Part shown: piece by piece, positions 24,238-34,866 of the stretch
Layout: every line of letters starts with the position of its first letter
Position numbering within the stretch: the stretch's first letter is position 1
Assembly: GCA_030737875.1 (NCBI GenBank)
Contig: CM060910.1
Location: 620,013,303 to 620,077,302, forward strand
Reading direction: 5' to 3'
DNA: 64,000 nucleotides
Origin: Allium sativum
Taxonomy: Eukaryota > Streptophyta > Magnoliopsida > Asparagales > Amaryllidaceae
Notes under the pieces: model-generated
Told to the model about the DNA's origin: nothing
Databases searched by the model: none
What the model saw: the letters and a program-made list of their open reading frames with translations, nothing else
Made by a program: the position numbers and the translations under genes

Positions 24238-25045
24238 TCCAGACGTCTTCGAGGAAGTGACCGGACTTCCACCACACCAAGAGATTGAGTTCCGTATTGA
24301 TTTAGTGGAAGATGCCAGACCTATAGTGATGCCACTTCGTTGTATGGCACCAAGGGAGAAGCGAGAGCTCGGGGTGCAAGTAAGCAATCTTTTAAAGAAG
24401 GGATTTATCAGAAGAAGTGTTTCCGGGGGGAGCACCAGTTGTGTTTGCTACCAAGGCAGATGGTTCCCTTCGATTGTGTGTGGACTACCGTGAGTTGAAT
24501 AAGGAGACGAGGAAGAATAAGTATCCTCTACCGTGGATAGATGATTTGTTTGATCAGTTGAGTGGCGCGAGTGTGTTCTCCCAGTTGGACCTTGCGGCAG
24601 GTTTTCATCAGCTTAGGGTGGAAGCTGAGAGTATAGCTAAAACGACCTTTCGGACGTCGTCTCGATTCTATGAGTGGTTGGTCATGCCATTTGGGTTGAC
24701 CAATGCGCCAGCATATTTTGTGGATCTTATGATTAGAGTATTCCGAGATCAATTGAATAAGTTTGTTCTTGTGTTTATGGACGACATGCTTGTCTACTCG
24801 AGAACAGAGGAAGAACATAAGGAACATTTGAAGATATGGATGGTGGTGTTGAGAAAACACCAATTGAAAGCAAAGTTTTCTAAGTGTCACTTCTGGAGGA
24901 GGGAAGTGAGATTCTTAGGTCATGTTGTTTCATAGAATGGTATTGCCGTAGACACTGCGAAAGTGGCTATGGTACAAGATTGGTCTACGCCTAAGAATGC
25001 AACAGACGTAAGAAGTTTCTTGGGATTGGATGGATATCCTACTCA
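24238..25045 (+). pseudogene. Ty3/gypsy reverse transcriptase, frameshifted and internally deleted
   Basis: The same frame runs through YPDVFEEVTGLPPHQEIEFRI to 24425, where the G-run after FIRRSVS causes a frameshift. RT then continues: [27 protein letters not shown], the active site FMDD (24774-24785) in place of the more common FIDD or YVDD, and KCHFW. A stop lies at 24933. After SFLGL the sequence jumps at about 25035 to PTHDLELAA, missing roughly 90-100 residues that normally hold the RT connection and first part of RNase H. Catalytic Asp residues of RT are kept. Confidence 0.93.
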
Positions 25046-25398
25046 TGATTTGGAATTAGCAGCGATCGTGTTTGATGTGGAGACATTATCTCTTGGGAGA
25101 AAGATTCGAGTTGTTTACCGATCATAAATTATTAAAGTATCTTTTCTCTCATAAGGATCTAAATCTCCGACAGCAAAGATGGTTAGAATTCTTGGCTTCC
25201 TACGATTTCGATATCGCATATACACCAGGAAAGGGCAATGCAGTAGCTGATGCATTGAGTAGAAGACATGCTAGTTTAGGGGCCATGTATCTGGAATGGA
25301 AGCAACTGGAGTATATCGCTGGGTATGATTTCAGACCAAAGTGTGAATTGGATCCAGAGATGTTAGCAAATTTGATAATCAGACCCACTTTGATTTAG
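25046..25398 (+). pseudogene. Ty3/gypsy RNase H, C-terminal part
   Basis: After a second frameshift near 25066, the frame reads [40 protein letters not shown] and [16 protein letters not shown], the C-terminal RNase H and tether blocks. The domain's first catalytic Asp was removed by the deletion at 25035. A stop ends the frame at 25396. Confidence 0.9.
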
Positions 25399-26516
25399 CG
25401 GATTGGTTCCAGTCAGAGGGACGATCCTAACTTATTGGAAATCATCTCCAAGTTAGAGATGGGTATCGATAAGGAGATGGACAAGTATGGGCTTGATCGA
25501 GGTGGATGGATTAGGAAGAATGGAAGACTAGTTGTGCCCAATGTCAATGATTGAGAGATGAAGTGCTTAGAGAATGTCATCACTCAAAACTGACTATACA
25601 TCCCGGTGGCAATAAAATGTATCGTGACATGAAGCAGACCTACTACTGGGAAGGGATGAAAAGAGACGTTGGGAAGTTTATATCCAAATGCGTGAACTGC
25701 CAGCTAGTTAAAGCCGAGCAAAAGAAGCCTAGTGGCTTGTTGCAACCATTAGAAATTCCAGAATGGAAATGGGAACAAGTCTCAATGGATTTCATTGATG
25801 GGTTACCAAGAACTAGATTGGGCCACGATAGCATTTGGGTGATTGTGGACCGATTGACTAAGAGTGCAAGGTTTATACCCGTCAAGTCGAATAGAACGGC
25901 AGCTAAGTTAGCGGAACTATATATGAAGTGAGTAGTGATATTTCATGGAGTACCTAAAAGCACTATGAGTGACCTAGACACGTTGTTTACTAGTAGGTTT
26001 TGTAAGAGCTTACAAGAGGCTCTAGGGTCAGAATTATATCTCAGTACCGCGTACCATCCTCAAACCGACGGTCAGACAGAGAGAGTGAATCAAGTATTAG
26101 AAGATCTCTTGAGAGCTTGCATATTGGATTTTGGTGGATCATGGGATTACCATTTGCATCTAGTAGAGTTTGCATATAATAATGGTTATCAGTCCAGCAT
26201 TGGTATGGCTCCATATGAAGCTTTGTACAGAAGACCGTGCAACTCATTGTCATGTTGGTTAGAAACCGGTGAGAAATTTGTGCTTGGGCCAGATGTGATA
26301 AGAGAAACCTCAGATAAGATTAAGGTTATCCGACAACGAATGAAGGCTGCCCAAGATAGGCAGAAGAGTTATGCTGATAAGAGGAGAAGAGATTTAAAAT
26401 TCTCCATTGGCGACTTGGTGTTTGTCAAGATTTCTCCATTAAAGAGCGTGATACGATTTGGTAGGAGAGGCAAGTTAACACCAAGATTTGTTGGTCCATT
26501 CCCAATCCTCGAGTAA
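25399..26516 (+). pseudogene. Ty3/gypsy integrase, decayed
   Basis: The zinc-binding HHCC region is seen as HHSKLTIHPG and CVNCQ (25569-25712), after a one-base frameshift near 25548. The DDE core follows: SMDFIDGLP (first Asp), SDLDTLFTSRF (second Asp; usually SDRD) and QTERVNQVLEDLLRA (Glu). Stops at 25929 and 26514 break the frame. The core triad is present, unlike the copy at 3-800, where Glu is Lys. Confidence 0.93.
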
Positions 26517-26834
26517 GTTGGGAATTTGGCATATAAAGTTGAGTTGCCGGATAAGATGGCAGGAGTTCATAACGTATTACATGTTTCCCAATTAAGGAAA
26601 TTCGTGCACAACCCCGATAAGACTATTTCACCTGATCAGTTGGATGATATCGAAGTAGATACCGAGGCGGTTGGGAACCGCAAGCCAATTCGTATTGTCG
26701 AGCACGATACGAAGCAACTTCAAAGGAAAGCGGTGGTTCTAGTCAAAGTTCAGTGGGGCGAGAATGAGAATGACTGTACTTGGGAGACAGAGGAGAGCAT
26801 TAGGAAGACGTATCCAGAACTCTTTGCCTGGTAA
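26517..26834 (+). pseudogene. Ty3/gypsy integrase C-terminal, chromodomain-like tail
   Basis: After the stop at 26514 the same frame gives LAYKVELPDKMAGVHNVLHVSQLRKF in two blocks, then VLVKVQWGENENDCTWETEE and a natural end at LFAW. The VKVQW and WE-rich end corresponds to the C-terminal chromodomain-type module of Tekay/Del chromoviruses. It is nearly collinear with 480-800. Confidence 0.88.
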
Positions 26835-26953
26835 GGTTTTAATTGCAATTTTTTTTCCTCATGCTAGGATAGACTTGTTTGTTGTTTTGTATGTTTGATT
26901 ATTATGAGTGGTTGGTAGGCATGCGGGATCCTTTACTTGCTTCTTAGTTAAGG

Positions 26954-26988
26954 AATTTCGGGGGCGAAATTTCTTAAGGGGGGAAGAA
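26954..26988 (+). promoter_or_regulatory. polypurine tract with adjacent hairpin
   Basis: PPT AAGGGGGGAAGAA (26976-26988) abuts the 3' LTR. Upstream arms AATTTCG (26954-26960) and CGAAATT (26965-26971) surround a GGGG loop. Confidence 0.85.
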
Positions 26989-28012
26989 TGTAACGACCCG
27001 CATTCTACGCATCAGGGGATCATAGAATATTTATTTATTTCTCTTGCAAAGTCGTATAGCCATGTAACTTTGGGAGACGACTATTGGGGTCATTTCCCAT
27101 GTTCATGATTTTTGCCAATTTTTAAATGACCGTTTTTTCCCCTAGCTGATCTTGTTTCGGCCATAACTTTTGATTGGTAAGGAGTTTTAACCTGAAACCA
27201 CTTCCATTAGATCTGGATGATGGTCTCCGTAGAGTGGTCACATTAGCCAAACGGACTCACCGTTTGGGAGATATGGCTGAAACAAGGTTTAGAAGGTGAA
27301 AAACAACTTAACCGGGCCTAATTAGGGTGATTAGCAAGAGGGCCCATAACCCATTTTGGGATTAGGGTTATGGGGAGGCTGAGAACTATAGGAAAATGAT
27401 CTATTTTCATTTTCTCGGCCGCCTAAAACATTTCCCTAACCCTAACAATGGCCTCCAACACCCAAATCACCTCCTAATCACCATTTAATCAAGTTTTAGC
27501 CTAATCTACATCTAATCAAGGCAAATTAGCATCAAATTGGGAATAGAGCTGCTGTTTTGCATAGAGATTCAACCCAAATCAGAGATATTTTCAGATCTAA
27601 GTTTTATTTGTGGCTAAGGTGAGCGATTAACATTGTTTTTACACTAATTACAGTTAATTAGGGTGATTAGTGTTAATTAACGAAATCATGCATGTTAAAA
27701 ATCTGGAAAAATGTTTAGAAATTCTTAAATATTATATTAAGCCTCTATTAGAAGTTTGGGTTAATTTGGTTAAGTTTTGCTAATCCTATCATTAGATTTG
27801 CTTAAACATGCTTAAGGGAAAAATATGGGTTTTGGGTATGTTTGATCTGTTTTGACATATCAAATTGTTGTTTTGATGTTTGTGGTCAATTCTATATGTT
27901 GCTATGACTATATAGTATGCTTTGTGATTGATTAGAAGAGTTAGAATGGTCAAAAACGCCGTTGTATGGAATAAAACAGTCACTGGAAAAGTTGCAGGAA
28001 ATGTGCAGGGTT

Positions 28013-28261
28013 TTGTTGTGAACTGGCTCCGAATTTTGATATATTAGCCTATTCTCCGATCAATGGTCGAATATGCTATCGTTCCCCTATCGGTCAAAAA
28101 GTAAACACCTTGGATGGGTAAAGAAAAAGTATGACGCTCTGTGTCTGACTCTATTGGTAATAAAGAGTTCCTTGCTGTTGCGGCCGGTGCTCGTTTGTGT
28201 GTGCACCCCTACCAGAACCAGCTATTCGAAATGATTATAGAATGGATTTTCTCAGCACTCG
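28013..28261 (+). other. block present only in the 3' LTR
   Basis: Flanking sequence matches the 5' LTR at 21010, where the block is absent. It contains an open stretch reading SVSDSIGNKEFLAVAAGAR and onward to about 28250, which looks protein-like but is unrecognised. It may be captured foreign sequence or the ancestral LTR state lost from the 5' copy. Confidence 0.6.
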
Positions 28262-29260
28262 GATCGAATCAGATATAGGGCTCGGGTCGGATAGGAGGAC
28301 CGGGTAAGGGATTTGATTCGGATCGGAACTTGGCACCAGGGAAGGCTTGGCAAGAAGGAAGGCCACTTGCAAAGAGTTGGAGTTGGGTTGAGGATCGGAT
28401 CGGGTCGGAATGGAATGTAGGATTGGATCGGAGTAAGCAAGCCGGAGCAGGAGGGACGAACGGAACCAAGACGGAAAGCACCAAACCGAACCGCATGGAG
28501 GAAGTGAACCTGAATCGAACCGAAGGAGGGGGATTTAAGATGAATCGAATGGGGAGCCTGAGCCCCACATACCGAACCGAACTGGATAGACCGAACCGAA
28601 CCAAGTTTGGACCTCTACCTCTACCACGCGATGACTCTTCTGAAGACCAACTCCAATTCGACCAAAACCCGAGATGTAAAGGAAGTCCAAATAGGAAGTA
28701 GAACTCAGGATCCAGCTGGGAACTAACTAGTTAATTTATGAGTTGGGCTTTGCTGCGGGAAGTGTGCAAAAGGGGTTATCGACGTCTACAGCTTTGATTC
28801 ACCACCTAGACGGATGTTAGGCTACGTATCAGTGCAGTGGGGGTAGTTATTACTCCATGGGGCAGAGTGATCGTAGCATGGCTATGAGCCAGTGCAGTGG
28901 AGTCATCATGACTTCATGGAGCAGAGTGGACATAGCAAGGATTAGTGGCTATGGATCAGTGTAGTGGAGTCATCATGACTCCATAGGGCAGATTGATCAT
29001 AGCAAGGATTTAGGTGGTCAAAGCAGTGGATATCGTATGCTTTACGCACTGAGTGAGAGATGTGAGGATGGTTGCCATGCTCGATTGTTTGCCATCATTA
29101 TGACATGCACACCCCCACCCTCGTTATCTTTACACCATATGTTAGTGTCACCTTAGAGTATTGTACATCCTATTGTGCTAACTCTTTGGTTGCAGGTCCA
29201 GGTTTAGGTATGGTTTAGTATACATGTTATTGTTCTGTTTTTGTTGCTTATCGCTCATAC

Positions 29261-29274
29261 CAGACTTTTGTCTG
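29261..29274 (+). other. conserved LTR hairpin, CAGAC-N4-GTCTG
   Basis: Same as 22012-22025 in the partner LTR. Confidence 0.6.
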
Positions 29275-29759
29275 ACCCAGAGTTTTATGTCTATTCTTAT
29301 TACTCTGCGTGCTCTTAAACGGGCAGACTACAGACATGTTAGGTGGTATGCACAAGTAGTTGTACCGGAGACGAGCAGGAGGCTTCCCCGTATGATATAT
29401 ATAGATATCCTCCCTGTGACGCGGTTGGTCACTACTTTGGGCATTAGTAGTGTACCTTTCTTATTTCGCTTTAGAGACAGTTTGAAAATTTGTAATAATG
29501 ATGATGTGGAACATAAGCTGTATTTTGAATTTTCCGCTGCAATCATGGTTTAGTTTTCAGCTTATGCACTGTCTCGCCTATTTTATGTCAAGTATGTTAT
29601 TATTATATTTTATTCCATGCGCTGTGAGACATTCTACAGGTTCCTTGCTAGTTTAAATTCCCTTCTTTTCCTTTCTTTGGCGACCGTCCCGTGCTGGTTG
29701 GACATCGGCACAGCGCACTTTAATTGGAAATGTCGGGTGGTGCGGGGCAGGCCGTCACA

Positions 29760-29764
29760 CATAT
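29760..29764 (+). repeat. target-site duplication CATAT, right copy
   Basis: Matches 19983-19987 exactly. Confidence 0.85.
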
Positions 29765-29900
29765 TCTCCACACGTTTTTAAATTTGTGCTTATTATTCGG
29801 AATGATCTGATGTAAACCATTCCGAATAATAAAAAGACATGTTGAAGGAAATCAAATGCTACTAAAGACGATGGTGAAGACCGGGAACCTTCACATCAAA
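29765..29900 (+). mobile_element. long-LTR copy C, right part
   Basis: Resumes copy C after the gypsy insertion. It holds the perfect 15-bp hairpin (29790-29832) and the GAAGACCGGG block, then stops abruptly at the copia junction. Confidence 0.7.
29790..29832 (+). other. 15-bp perfect hairpin of the long LTR
   Basis: Arms TTATTATTCGGAATG (29790-29804) and CATTCCGAATAATAA (29818-29832), 13-nt loop. Weaker versions are at 58607-58646 (E) and 60193-60231 (F). In copy A the loop is where the first gypsy element inserted. Confidence 0.75.
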
Positions 29901-29912
29901 AGGGTTGCTTGC

Positions 29913-29955
29913 TGAATGTCTCAAATGGGTAGCTTCCATTTGAATGTCTCAAATG
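29913..29955 (+). repeat. 15-bp direct repeat at the copy C/copia junction
   Basis: TGAATGTCTCAAATG at 29913-29927 and again at 29941-29955. Looks like filler or templated repair sequence at a break. Confidence 0.7.
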
Positions 29956-31039
29956 AGCAAAAGCCAAAAATTTCCATTTTCCAATTCAACAACTGTTTAT
30001 ACGAAACTTTTTGAATTGATTGCAACTGCCTTATGGGGTCCAGTCCCAATAAATTCTGATTTTGGATATAAGTATCATATATCATTTGTGGATGCATATA
30101 CTAGATATACATGGATGTACTTATTAAAATCGAAATCTGATACATGTAGTACTTTACAAAGTTCCATCAAAATGATTGAAAATCAATTTAATAGTACTGT
30201 ATAGATCTTACAATCTGATGGTGGTAGTGAATTTAAACCTCTAAGTAATTTCTTTTAGAAAAAGGGTACTGTTCATAGAACAACATGCTCGTACACTTCA
30301 AAAGAAAATGGTTTAGTTGAAAAGAAACACAAACATATAGTTGAAGCTGGCTTAACAGTACTTGCTCAAGCTTCATTACCTTAAAATTTTGGTCTGGGGA
30401 ACTCAATTCTGTTGTTTTTTTAATAAACAAAACACCAACCAAAATTTTAAGTGGAATTAGTCCATTAGAAAAACTGTACAATGTCAAGCTGGATTATAAT
30501 AATCTCAAAACATTTTGCTATCTATGCTTTCCATATTTAAGGCTATTTAACTCAAACAAATTTGATTATAGATCAAAACCATGTACTTTCATTGGTTACT
30601 ATACAAATCAGAAAGGGTACAAATGCAATGATTCTAACGGTAGAATTTTTATAAGTAGACATGTCATCTTTGATGAGAAAATCTTTCCACAAAATTCTAA
30701 AATTAAAGCTTCAAAGAAAGTCTACATCTAAAAATTGTTATGCCTGAATCACCCATCATAAATGATCCGTGGGAAAGTCCAAGTGGCACTAATGATGCTA
30801 GCACTCAAAACTATCATGAAGATGCAACTGAATGGAAAAGTCAGCATCAACTTGAGTCACCTAGCCCAACCTTTCAGCAACTTGCAGCAGAAGAAGTTCA
30901 AAATACAGGTGCTAAAGATCATGACAACGATCAAAATTCTACCAATAGAACAGAAAGTACATCAAAAAATAACACGATTCAGTTAGGTCAAGCAAACTCA
31001 CCAGTCAGTTCTACACACAATCAACCAGGCCATCATATG
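29935..31039 (+). pseudogene. Ty1/copia integrase and linker, decayed
   Basis: Integrase core: ALWGPVPINSDFGYKYHISFVDAYTRYTWMYL in two blocks from 30027, LQSDGGSEF (second Asp, 30211) and ENGLVEKKH (Glu region). Stops at 30202 and beyond, with frameshifts near 30380-30420, disable it. The motif GRIFISRHVIFDE-like block lies near 30640-30690. The linker from 30740 is Ser/Asn/Gln-rich and reaches PGHHMMT, the usual start of the RT region, where element D inserted. The N-terminal zinc-binding region is mostly missing. The style resembles RE1-type copia elements more than Sireviruses, so I do not link it to the gag at 10085. Confidence 0.88.
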
Positions 31040-31044
31040 ATGAC
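31040..31044 (+). repeat. target-site duplication ATGAC, left copy
   Basis: ATGAC directly before TGTAACG; recurs at 44707-44711. The host reading frame HHMM-TRAK is restored when one copy is removed. Confidence 0.95.
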
Positions 31045-31616
31045 TGTAACGACCCAGATTTTTGATCGAATTATTTTGAATATTTAATATTATTTTAGAT
31101 ATTGAGCTGATAATATAAATCGATTTTTATATTGAATTATCGATATAATTATCAAAATACGAGGATCTTAAATAATTAAATTCGAAGATAAAACTGAATC
31201 GAAATGGTTCAGATGATCAATATATATTCTGTTTGAATATAAACGATGATAATAGTAATTTATTGTTGAAGAAATTATTTGTTTTTGAATTTAAATTATT
31301 TTATTGATTTGATATGGTTATTTTAAATATACGTTCAAAATAAATTTCAGAAAATGTTCTGTTGAGTTCAGTATAACGCTATAACATTGGAACGACGGTC
31401 GATACGCTAAAGTAGCGGTTCATGGTTTAAATTAATGAACCCCGAGATATTTGATTGTGGATAGGATCAAAATCAAATTAGCATCTGTTTAAAAAGAAAT
31501 AAAAATCTCTTTAAATCGAATCGCATCAAATAAAAATCAAATCAAATTAAAGTTGTTTGTATGTTGGTAGACAACCATTTATAATCATCAGTACGACTGT
31601 CCCTTTCTCCTCCCTT

Positions 31617-31622
31617 TATAAA
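31617..31622 (+). promoter_or_regulatory. probable LTR TATA box
   Basis: TATAAA followed by a CT-rich initiator-like stretch; same in the 3' LTR at 38995-39000. Transcription starting here would make nearly all of the LTR a transcribed R-U5 region. Confidence 0.6.
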
Positions 31623-31721
31623 TCGCGATGCCCCTCTCTCTTTTCAATTCATTCTTCTGAAAAGGGAAAAGAAAACCAAGCCATCCTATTCTAATCCATT
31701 TCAAACAAAGATAAAAATCAA

Positions 31722-31907
31722 ATGAAAATCGGATTTCTCCTTTTAAGCCATCTTCGATCCTTTGAAATCATTCAACCCAAATCGAGTTCATACTTAGATC
31801 GATACTCCTTTTATTCTTCAAATCGACGGTTCGAGCAAATGGGTTCGAAGGCTCTGGGAAGCGCTCGCGTTTGCAGGAGAGGACGGAAGTGTTGTCGTGG
31901 GTACTGA
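31722..31907 (+). other. 61-codon ORF in the LTR leader
   Basis: An ATG about 100 bp downstream of the TATA box opens a basic 61-residue frame (MKIGFLLLSHLRSF start, Arg/Cys-rich end). The same ORF is intact at 39100-39285, but LTR pairs are copied from one template, so this is not evidence of selection. I do not recognise it; it may be a chance leader ORF. Confidence 0.3.
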
Positions 31908-32588
31908 GTGGCTAAAGGTGTTGCTGGAAGTCGCGATTTAAGTGGAGGAGAGGGTGGTGGGATTATCGATGCACTGAAAAGCGGTATGAGTCGGAAACTG
32001 GAGGTGAGATGCGCGACATTCAAGGCATCGATTTGGGGGGGGGGACTTCGAAGTGCGATCCAGTTTCATAATTCATTTCTCAGCACGACATAGGGTATGG
32101 ATTACAATACGAAATAGATGAGGTCGATCTGCGGGTTTAAGGAGCGATGTCTGATGGTTGTACTTGCGATATTGGAGTACTCTATATTGTGTTGAACTGG
32201 AATTTGATTTCTTTGATGGTGACAGTGGTTTGAAGAGCAGGGTATGGTATTGTTTAAGGTTCAGGAAAGAGGGTATGGCTATGGATTTTGAATGCTCAAG
32301 GGCCGCGAGCTTCTAACCAGTGGGAAAGAAGATTTGTGGCTAAACTTCTGATTAAATAGGTAACTAATTTTAAGTGGAATTTTGCCATATTAATTTAAAA
32401 TCAGAAATTATAAATTGTGTAACATTTTCATAGAAAATCGGATTCAGATGAAACCAAGTACATTTGATTCGTTGCGATATAGGTAGAACGGACTTAGGAG
32501 CATTTGGAGCTAGTCGAGATTTTTAGAAAATTGCAAACGTGTTCGAAGTTCAACAAAACCGGAACATAAAGCAACGACTAAGATCACG

Positions 32589-32603
32589 GTGAGTAAATCT
32601 CAC
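32589..32603 (+). other. GTGAG/CTCAC hairpin with donor-like GGTGAGT (element D)
   Basis: GTGAG (32589-32593) and CTCAC (32599-32603). CACGGTGAGTAA also fits a plant 5' splice donor. The 3' LTR copy (39964-39984) extends to perfect 7-bp arms GGTGAGT/ACTCACC. Confidence 0.55.
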
Positions 32604-33175
32604 TTACCTTTTATTTATAATTATTTTTATTCGTTAAAAATAATTGTTTGTTGCTTGTGTGAATGTTTTCTGGTTGTTTTATATATATTAGTTATTTAGG
32701 CTATTATATATATATATTGGGTTGATTGATTGGTTGGATTCCCGCAGTCTCATTAGCGGATGCCCGCAGTTTCATAGCGGATGATTACCCTATACGCCCC
32801 ACGCTATGATTAGTGGATGACCTTCTATACCGCGATATTCTGCCATGAAGCAGAATGGGTATTATTTATGTGCTAACATCTGTGGATGCAGGAAAACAGG
32901 TTGGAGGGATCCAACTGGATTCCTCAAAAATATATTATCTGTTTGTTGTTTGCTGATTTCATATATTCATATATGATGTGTTAAAAATAAAATGATTGAA
33001 AATTGGGTGATTTGATTGTTTTAAATATCACTGGGCTAAGTGTTAATTTATTTAAAATATCGTGGAAGGATATTGGAGATTTAAAAGTGAAAATTCTATT
33101 TTTAAATAGAATTTGAATTTTTAATGGAATAAAAATATAAACTTGTTTTTGAAAAAATAAAACAAGTAGTTCCTT

Positions 33176-33202
33176 TATAACGAAGTTTATAAATAGTTCT
33201 TT
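33176..33202 (+). repeat. 27-bp repeat unit (one full unit plus partial)
   Basis: One full unit and a following partial here; the 3' LTR has two full units (40550-40603) plus the partial. Copy number changed since or during insertion. Confidence 0.8.
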
Positions 33203-33329
33203 TATAACGAAGTTATAAATGAAGTGAAAAGAATTATCATTTGATAATTCAGAAATAGAAATAGAAATACAAGTGTGAAATTGGAATCGGAAATCTATCT
33301 TCAAAAGGAAAATAGAGATATTGATTTCA

Positions 33330-34260
33330 AAAAGGAATTGAAGTCGAGACTTGTTTAAAGAAATTGAATAAAGAAAATTCAAATGGAGTTAACTATAGAG
33401 ACTTGAAAATAGAATTCAATGAAGTTAACTATAGAGATTTGAAAATATGATTCAAATGGAATTTAAATATAGAGTTTGAATAAGAGAATTCGAATAGAAT
33501 TTAAATAAGGGAATTCGAAGTAACATTTGAATATAGATTTTGAATATAGAATTCAAATAGAAAATCCAAAGTGGATTTGAATATAGAACTTTTAAATTGG
33601 AGTTTGAATATAGAGAATTTGAAATAGAATTCCCAAATAGAAATTTGAAATAGATTTTCAAAATAGAATTTTCAAAAGAGAATTTGAAATAGACTTTGAA
33701 AATAGAATTTCAAAAATAGAATTGCAATGAAATTTGAATTCAAATATAATTGAAAGAGAATTTGACTATAGAAATTCAAAAGGAATTTAAATATAGGATT
33801 TGAATTCAAAGGAATTTAAATATGGGATTTGAATTCAAAGGAATTGAAATAGATTTGAGGTCAAAGGAATTGAAATAGAATTTGAATTCAAAGGAAGTCA
33901 AATAGATTTGAAGAAAGAAAGTTCATATGAAATTTGAATATAGAATTTGGAATAAGAGAATCCAAATGGAATTTGACTAAGAGAATTTAAATAGAATTTG
34001 AATAAGAGATTTGAATATATAGAAATTTTGAATATAGAAATGCGAATGGCATTTGAATATAGAATTCAAATAGAGTTGAAATGAATTTTAAATTTAGAAT
34101 TCAAATAGAAATTTAAATTGGAGTTTGAATATTTAAAATTTAGAATAAAAAATGAAAATAGTAATTGAATATAGAAAATCGAAAATATTATTTGGAATTG
34201 AAAAGGAAAATAGATTTGATATATATTAAAAATATATATCAAAAATAGAGTTGAATTTAT
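33330..34260 (+). repeat. cytosine-poor degenerate repeat tract in the LTR
   Basis: About 900 bp built from variants of GAATTTGAATATAGAATTC-like words, with very few C on the plus strand. Duplicated in the 3' LTR at about 40720-41650. The lack of C creates stop-free minus-strand frames that are not genes. Confidence 0.75.
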
Positions 34261-34839
34261 TTTAAAAACAAAGTTTTAAAAGTGTATATATATATATATA
34301 CAACGAACTCGCCGCGGAGCGGTAGTTCGTAAATTGGCGATTCGAACTTCAATTGAATATACAGAACTCAATCGAAGTCGGAATTCTTTGAAACAAGAAA
34401 CGTCAGGACTGATTTGATAATAGTTTTCTAGTGGAGGAGAAAAATCTGGATTTCGTCGAATAGATTTTGAGATATGTCAAAATCAAATTTTTAAAAGTGC
34501 AGCGCCAGAAACCATTAAAAACCATAATGGATTTTATATAATAAATACAGGGACTTTTTTTAAGCAAATAAAATCCGCATTTTTATTTAGAAAAGCCCAG
34601 GTTTGAGAGGTGAAATATATCTGAACTCAAATGGAGTAATGAGTTGATTTCTGAAACGGAAATCAAATTTTTGATTATTGAATAGAATTAACTAATTTGA
34701 ACGGAAATTAGTTAAATGAGATTTTGAATGGATATTGAGCTTTAAATAAGAAAATTCGATTTGAAATTTATATTCGAAATAAAAAAGAGAACTAGAATTG
34801 AAATTGAAATTCAATTTGGTTATGAACGAGTTAAATATT

Positions 34840-34866
34840 TTGTTTGAACATGTTATGTTCAAACAA
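34840..34866 (+). other. 12-bp perfect hairpin in the LTR
   Basis: TTGTTTGAACAT (34840-34851), loop GTT, ATGTTCAAACAA (34855-34866). The 3' LTR copy is at 42241-42267. It lies where B, C and F carry type 1 hairpins and is preceded by a related TTATGAACGAG word. Confidence 0.7.

Larger units (their letters stand above)
19988..29759 (+). mobile_element. complete, decayed Ty3/gypsy element (chromovirus-like), 9.8 kb
   Basis: Two LTRs (19988-22546, 26989-29759), a tRNA-Met primer site, gag-pro-RT-integrase in family order, a polypurine tract and a perfect 5-bp target duplication CATAT. Every domain carries stops or frameshifts, so it is not autonomous now. It is nested in long-LTR copy C, about 25 bp from that LTR's 15-bp hairpin. 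Confidence 0.95.
26989..29759 (+). repeat. 3' LTR of the gypsy element (2771 bp)
   Basis: TGTAACGACCC to GGCCGTCACA. Collinear with the 5' LTR apart from an extra block at about 28013-28261 and the shorter TA run. The CAGAC/GTCTG hairpin is at 29261-29274. Confidence 0.92.

Noticed and set aside
32981..33382. Minus-strand ORFs of 69-140 codons in the LTRs of D (also 40355-40777, 40896-41204)
   Set aside because: They exist because the tract lacks C on the plus strand, which removes minus-strand stops' complements; composition is Phe/Ile/Asn-rich and not protein-like.
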